DNA of 64,000 nucleotides, from assembly GCA_963965975.1 (NCBI GenBank), contig OZ014411.1:6743001-6807000 (forward strand). The letters are read 5' to 3'. This DNA comes from Xestospongia bergquistia (Eukaryota > Porifera > Demospongiae > Haplosclerida > Petrosiidae). Below, one piece after another: positions 61,601 to 64,000 of this stretch. Under the pieces are notes generated by a model, which saw only the letters and a program-made list of their open reading frames with translations, was not told the origin of the DNA and did not search any database. The position numbers and the translations under genes are program-made. How positions within the stretch are numbered: position 1 is the stretch's first letter; the number at the start of each line of letters is the position of its first letter.

Positions 61601-64000
61601 TCGTAGGGATAGAAAAGGTAGTCCATCATTAAAAAATATGCGAAAAGAATTGATGATTGAGTTTGGAAGTAGCTCATTATTGTTATTCCATACAGACACA
61701 GGTCCTAAAGAGTTAAAAACATCAAGCCACACTATTAAAGTATAAACTTTATTAAATGTCCTTTATTTCATATTCAAAGTACATTTTATGCTTATCAAGT
61801 CAATCATCACAATTAGCTCTTTATAGTGAAATAACAACTGGAGAGTTATTACAAGAGATAAATTGGATGATTTATATAGCCTGTGAATACTACAAAGCTA
61901 GGGAATACAACCATTATCGTATCACTAATATAAGTAATGGTAGACTGTCTAATGTGACAATTTATTTACGCATTGTTACAGTATAAATAGCAAGTACATA
62001 ACTGTCTGGAAAACATAATCTCTTACTTGTTACAGTCACTAAAGTAATTCTTTGTTCATTTAATAGCCTTGGCATACCACCTGGATTAAGTAGACCACAT
62101 ACAATAATGATAATGCCATAGGGAGGAGATAAAATCTTGACAGTATGGTTGCGTCCAATAGGTTCATATTGATAGGATGGATAAATATCCCATAATGGTA
62201 CATTGCTAAGTTGTTGCCAGTGAATGAAGGCTGTAGGATCACTAGGCATACAAGAGACATTGACTAGACCATCATTATAATCTGCTGCTCTTCTAACCAC
62301 AAGATCAGTTAAAAGAGTAATAGATGGAACTGTATTTTAAGAAAATAACATTTAATTAGAATAATATGAATTGCACAAAGAGCAGTTGCTTTTCTAGTTC
62401 CTACCACACCACATATCATTATGCCTATAGTTGATGTAAATCATCAAATAAATCACAACCAGGAACTTTTTCTCTTATTACAGACTCCAGCCATATCAGA
62501 AATGATAAATTTCCAAATTCTATTCTTTACTACTTCTGTAGTTAATGTATTCATTCACTATTATATACAAGTAAAAAACTAACTGCTATACAATGTACTC
62601 TAGTATTGTTCACTGACCTGTTACAGTCAAATTAAAAAGTCCTATACATTGTGATATCATTTCTGAATCTGAACTGCCAGAGCCCTCAGAGAAACCAAAG
62701 CAAATCTCATACAAACCAGCAGCTAAGACAGGAACTGCTGAATATGTAATGTAAAATGTAGTCATATCAAGTGTTTGTATTGTCGGTACTATTACATTCC
62801 TAGTTACATTGGTGTTGTTGATAGATATAAATTGAACAGTTGTAGGATCAACTGCTTGCTCAGTGAGGAGCACTGCAGTTATGTTAACTGGACTACCAAC
62901 AGAAATCTCGAGACTATTGCCATCAGGATAATGCACAGAAGAAATATCTGTGGTGAATGGAAATAAATAGTAATTGTTCATGTGTCACTCACTATAATTA
63001 GTCTATGAGCATTAATATTAATAAAAATATAGATTAATTGTTGCAGCTGCATGTGAGAATTAGCTATGATCTAACACTATAGTGACATAACTTGATTACA
63101 TCTAGTGACAATAGTAATGACTACTAATGGCTATACTGCACATAAGCTATATTGGTAACATAGAGGTATTGCAATTTGCAGCTATCATAACCTTCTAAGT
63201 GGTGACAATATTGTCAAAACAACATTGCAACAACCTCAGGTCGTGTGGTTACAATAAGGGTAGGTGAAGCTTTGTAATAACTACTAGAGACTGACACCAC
63301 TAGGTGTTTAAAGGGAGTGTAAGTGACACCAGATGGTTATTTAATTGTCTTGGTCATGTGCATAATTATCATACCTTGATAAGTTGCCAAGTATACTCGA
63401 GTAGAATACCCATCTAAAGATATACACGTATATACTGCTGCATATTGGGATGTAAGTCCACCTGGAAAGCTTGCAACAATTACACTGTTTGCTTCTTGAT
63501 AGAGTGGGACAAAGGATGCCATTGAGTTCTGTCTTAAGGGATCGATGTATAGCATTGGATGAGGGCCATGGGGAGTGGCTGAACAGGTAATGTTAAATGG
63601 ATTGGTTGTGTTATGAACTATGTATAAGTTTCTGATTATATTAATTGTAGTTCCTGGGTAGGTTTCAACTGCAGAAATCATTGTAGCTATGAAAAAAAAT
63701 TAACCAAACAATCACATTAAATTGTTGAATGAGTTAGTTATTTTTGTATGCAAAATGCATATAAATTATCTATAATATATATATATATATAATTACATAC
63801 TTTGACCCCATGTCACATTTAAAGGAAAAGCACAATCACTCAATCCTACGATTAGAACTGCTTGCCCAATTAGAGGACTATCTGGACATGACACTATTGT
63901 GATTGTTTTATTGAATTCACCAATCGTTTGACTAATGATGATACATGCATGTCCTTGTGAAAAAGTATTAGGCCCACAGTAGTTATCAGTACTTAGGAAA
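49265..64000 (-). CDS. Large adhesion GPCR with Ig-rich ectodomain (5' end beyond window)
   Basis: About 48 exons on the minus strand. N to C: a partial exon (64000-63801); Ig-like exons (63686-63375, 62947-62618); two homologous ten-exon blocks (62329-59114 and 58834-54712); a Cys-rich exon (54401-54228); an HRM-like exon (54069-53801, QCYSVARWGPVDFTKC); a SEA-like exon (53698-53449); Cys-rich and TSP3-like exons (53403-52987, DSDGDSYPEN and DNCPNVYNPDQ); a second HRM (52936-52678, RTCIGVNEWGDPNVLSC); GAIN (52630-51518); GPS (51379-51153, ICVYWDE and FHLTAFAVL); seven helices (51054-49669); and the tail (49605-49265). TM6-7 read LLGLTWLFGLLAV and IFTILNSLQ|GAAIFFFHVV, typical of family B2. 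Ig + SEA + GAIN recalls ADGRF5, but the HRM pair and block duplication do not, so no orthologue is claimed. Confidence 0.88.
51153..51379 (-). CDS. GPS autoproteolysis motif exons of the adhesion GPCR
   Basis: Exons 51379-51336 and 51288-51153 join with AA plus T. They encode C-VYWDE, a Trp-Ser segment, then SCESFHLTAFAVLV. The conserved Cys and Trp and the HL/T cleavage triad are all present, so self-cleavage before Thr is expected. The next exon (51054-50948) starts the first membrane helix. Confidence 0.85.
54712..58834 (-). repeat. Ig-rich exon block, C-terminal copy
   Basis: Exons 58834-58535, 58337-58020, 57839-57573, 57521-57471, 57417-57309, 57121-56895, 56372-56022, 55577-55299, 55143-55087 and 55001-54712. 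Each has a counterpart, in the same order, in 59114-62329. Examples: GPVSLWNN against GPVSVWNN, NKTGYYIC in both, and SLQGYFMADNGSN in both. Longer than the other copy because two introns are expanded (55578-56021 and 56373-56894). Confidence 0.88.
59114..62329 (-). repeat. Ig-rich exon block, N-terminal copy
   Basis: Exons 62329-62027, 61704-61381, 61306-61041, 60990-60934, 60879-60771, 60570-60335, 60258-59917, 59866-59591, 59533-59471 and 59422-59114. Ig hallmarks include GYYICKSYESG and GIYTCSLL, plus many N-glycosylation sites. Together with 54712-58834 this is an internal duplication of about ten exons. Confidence 0.88.

Overview
The window is metazoan nuclear DNA, most likely from a demosponge (Amphimedon-like). 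It is AT-rich, has many short GT-AG introns, carries minisatellites and microsatellites inside introns, and encodes typical animal genes: a condensin II subunit, an adhesion GPCR with Ig domains, a TGF-beta-type receptor and CARD/Death-fold proteins. The species is inferred, not proven. I rebuilt gene models by eye from splice sites, codon phase and conserved motifs. No tRNA, rRNA or CRISPR locus was seen.

Layout. (1) 1-6892, plus strand: the 3' part of an uncharacterised protein with a TPR-like and a Cys/His-rich segment. Its coding sequence is interrupted by a 2.9-kb CACTA (EnSpm-type) transposon at 317-3233, with imperfect 26-bp inverted repeats and a TTT target duplication. A host donor plus the AG inside the terminal TAGTG would remove the element as an intron and keep the frame. 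(2) 6893-8530: convergent intergenic DNA with a LINE-like remnant. (3) 8530-29605, minus strand: a complete 32-exon NCAPD3 gene (condensin II subunit D3, about 1466 aa). Its introns hold several minisatellites, a MITE and, in intron 12, an oppositely oriented secreted EGF-domain gene (20099-21795). (4) 27924-34291: a tandem duplication of about 3 kb. It copied the 5' end of NCAPD3, the shared divergent promoter and the start of a CARD-Death gene. The left CARD-Death copy is truncated to a CARD+Death protein of 233 aa. The right copy is full length and probably continues through small duplicated linker exons into an NHL propeller (to 37534). (5) 38246-48923, plus strand: a receptor with three three-finger domains, two EGF domains, a Ser/Thr stalk, one membrane helix and a type II TGF-beta-receptor-like kinase domain that has lost its catalytic residues. 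(6) 49265 to beyond 64000, minus strand: the 3' part of a very large adhesion GPCR. It has a duplicated ten-exon Ig-rich block, two HRM-like segments, a SEA-like region, a TSP3-like segment, GAIN/GPS, seven membrane helices and an acidic tail.

The genes do not form an operon or a shared pathway. The common themes are (a) receptors and death-fold signalling proteins assembled from duplicated modules, and (b) repeats sitting at splice sites. The observations I rate highest are the transposon acting as an intron, the CARD-Death protein made by the duplication breakpoint, and the multi-ectodomain TGF-beta-receptor pseudokinase.
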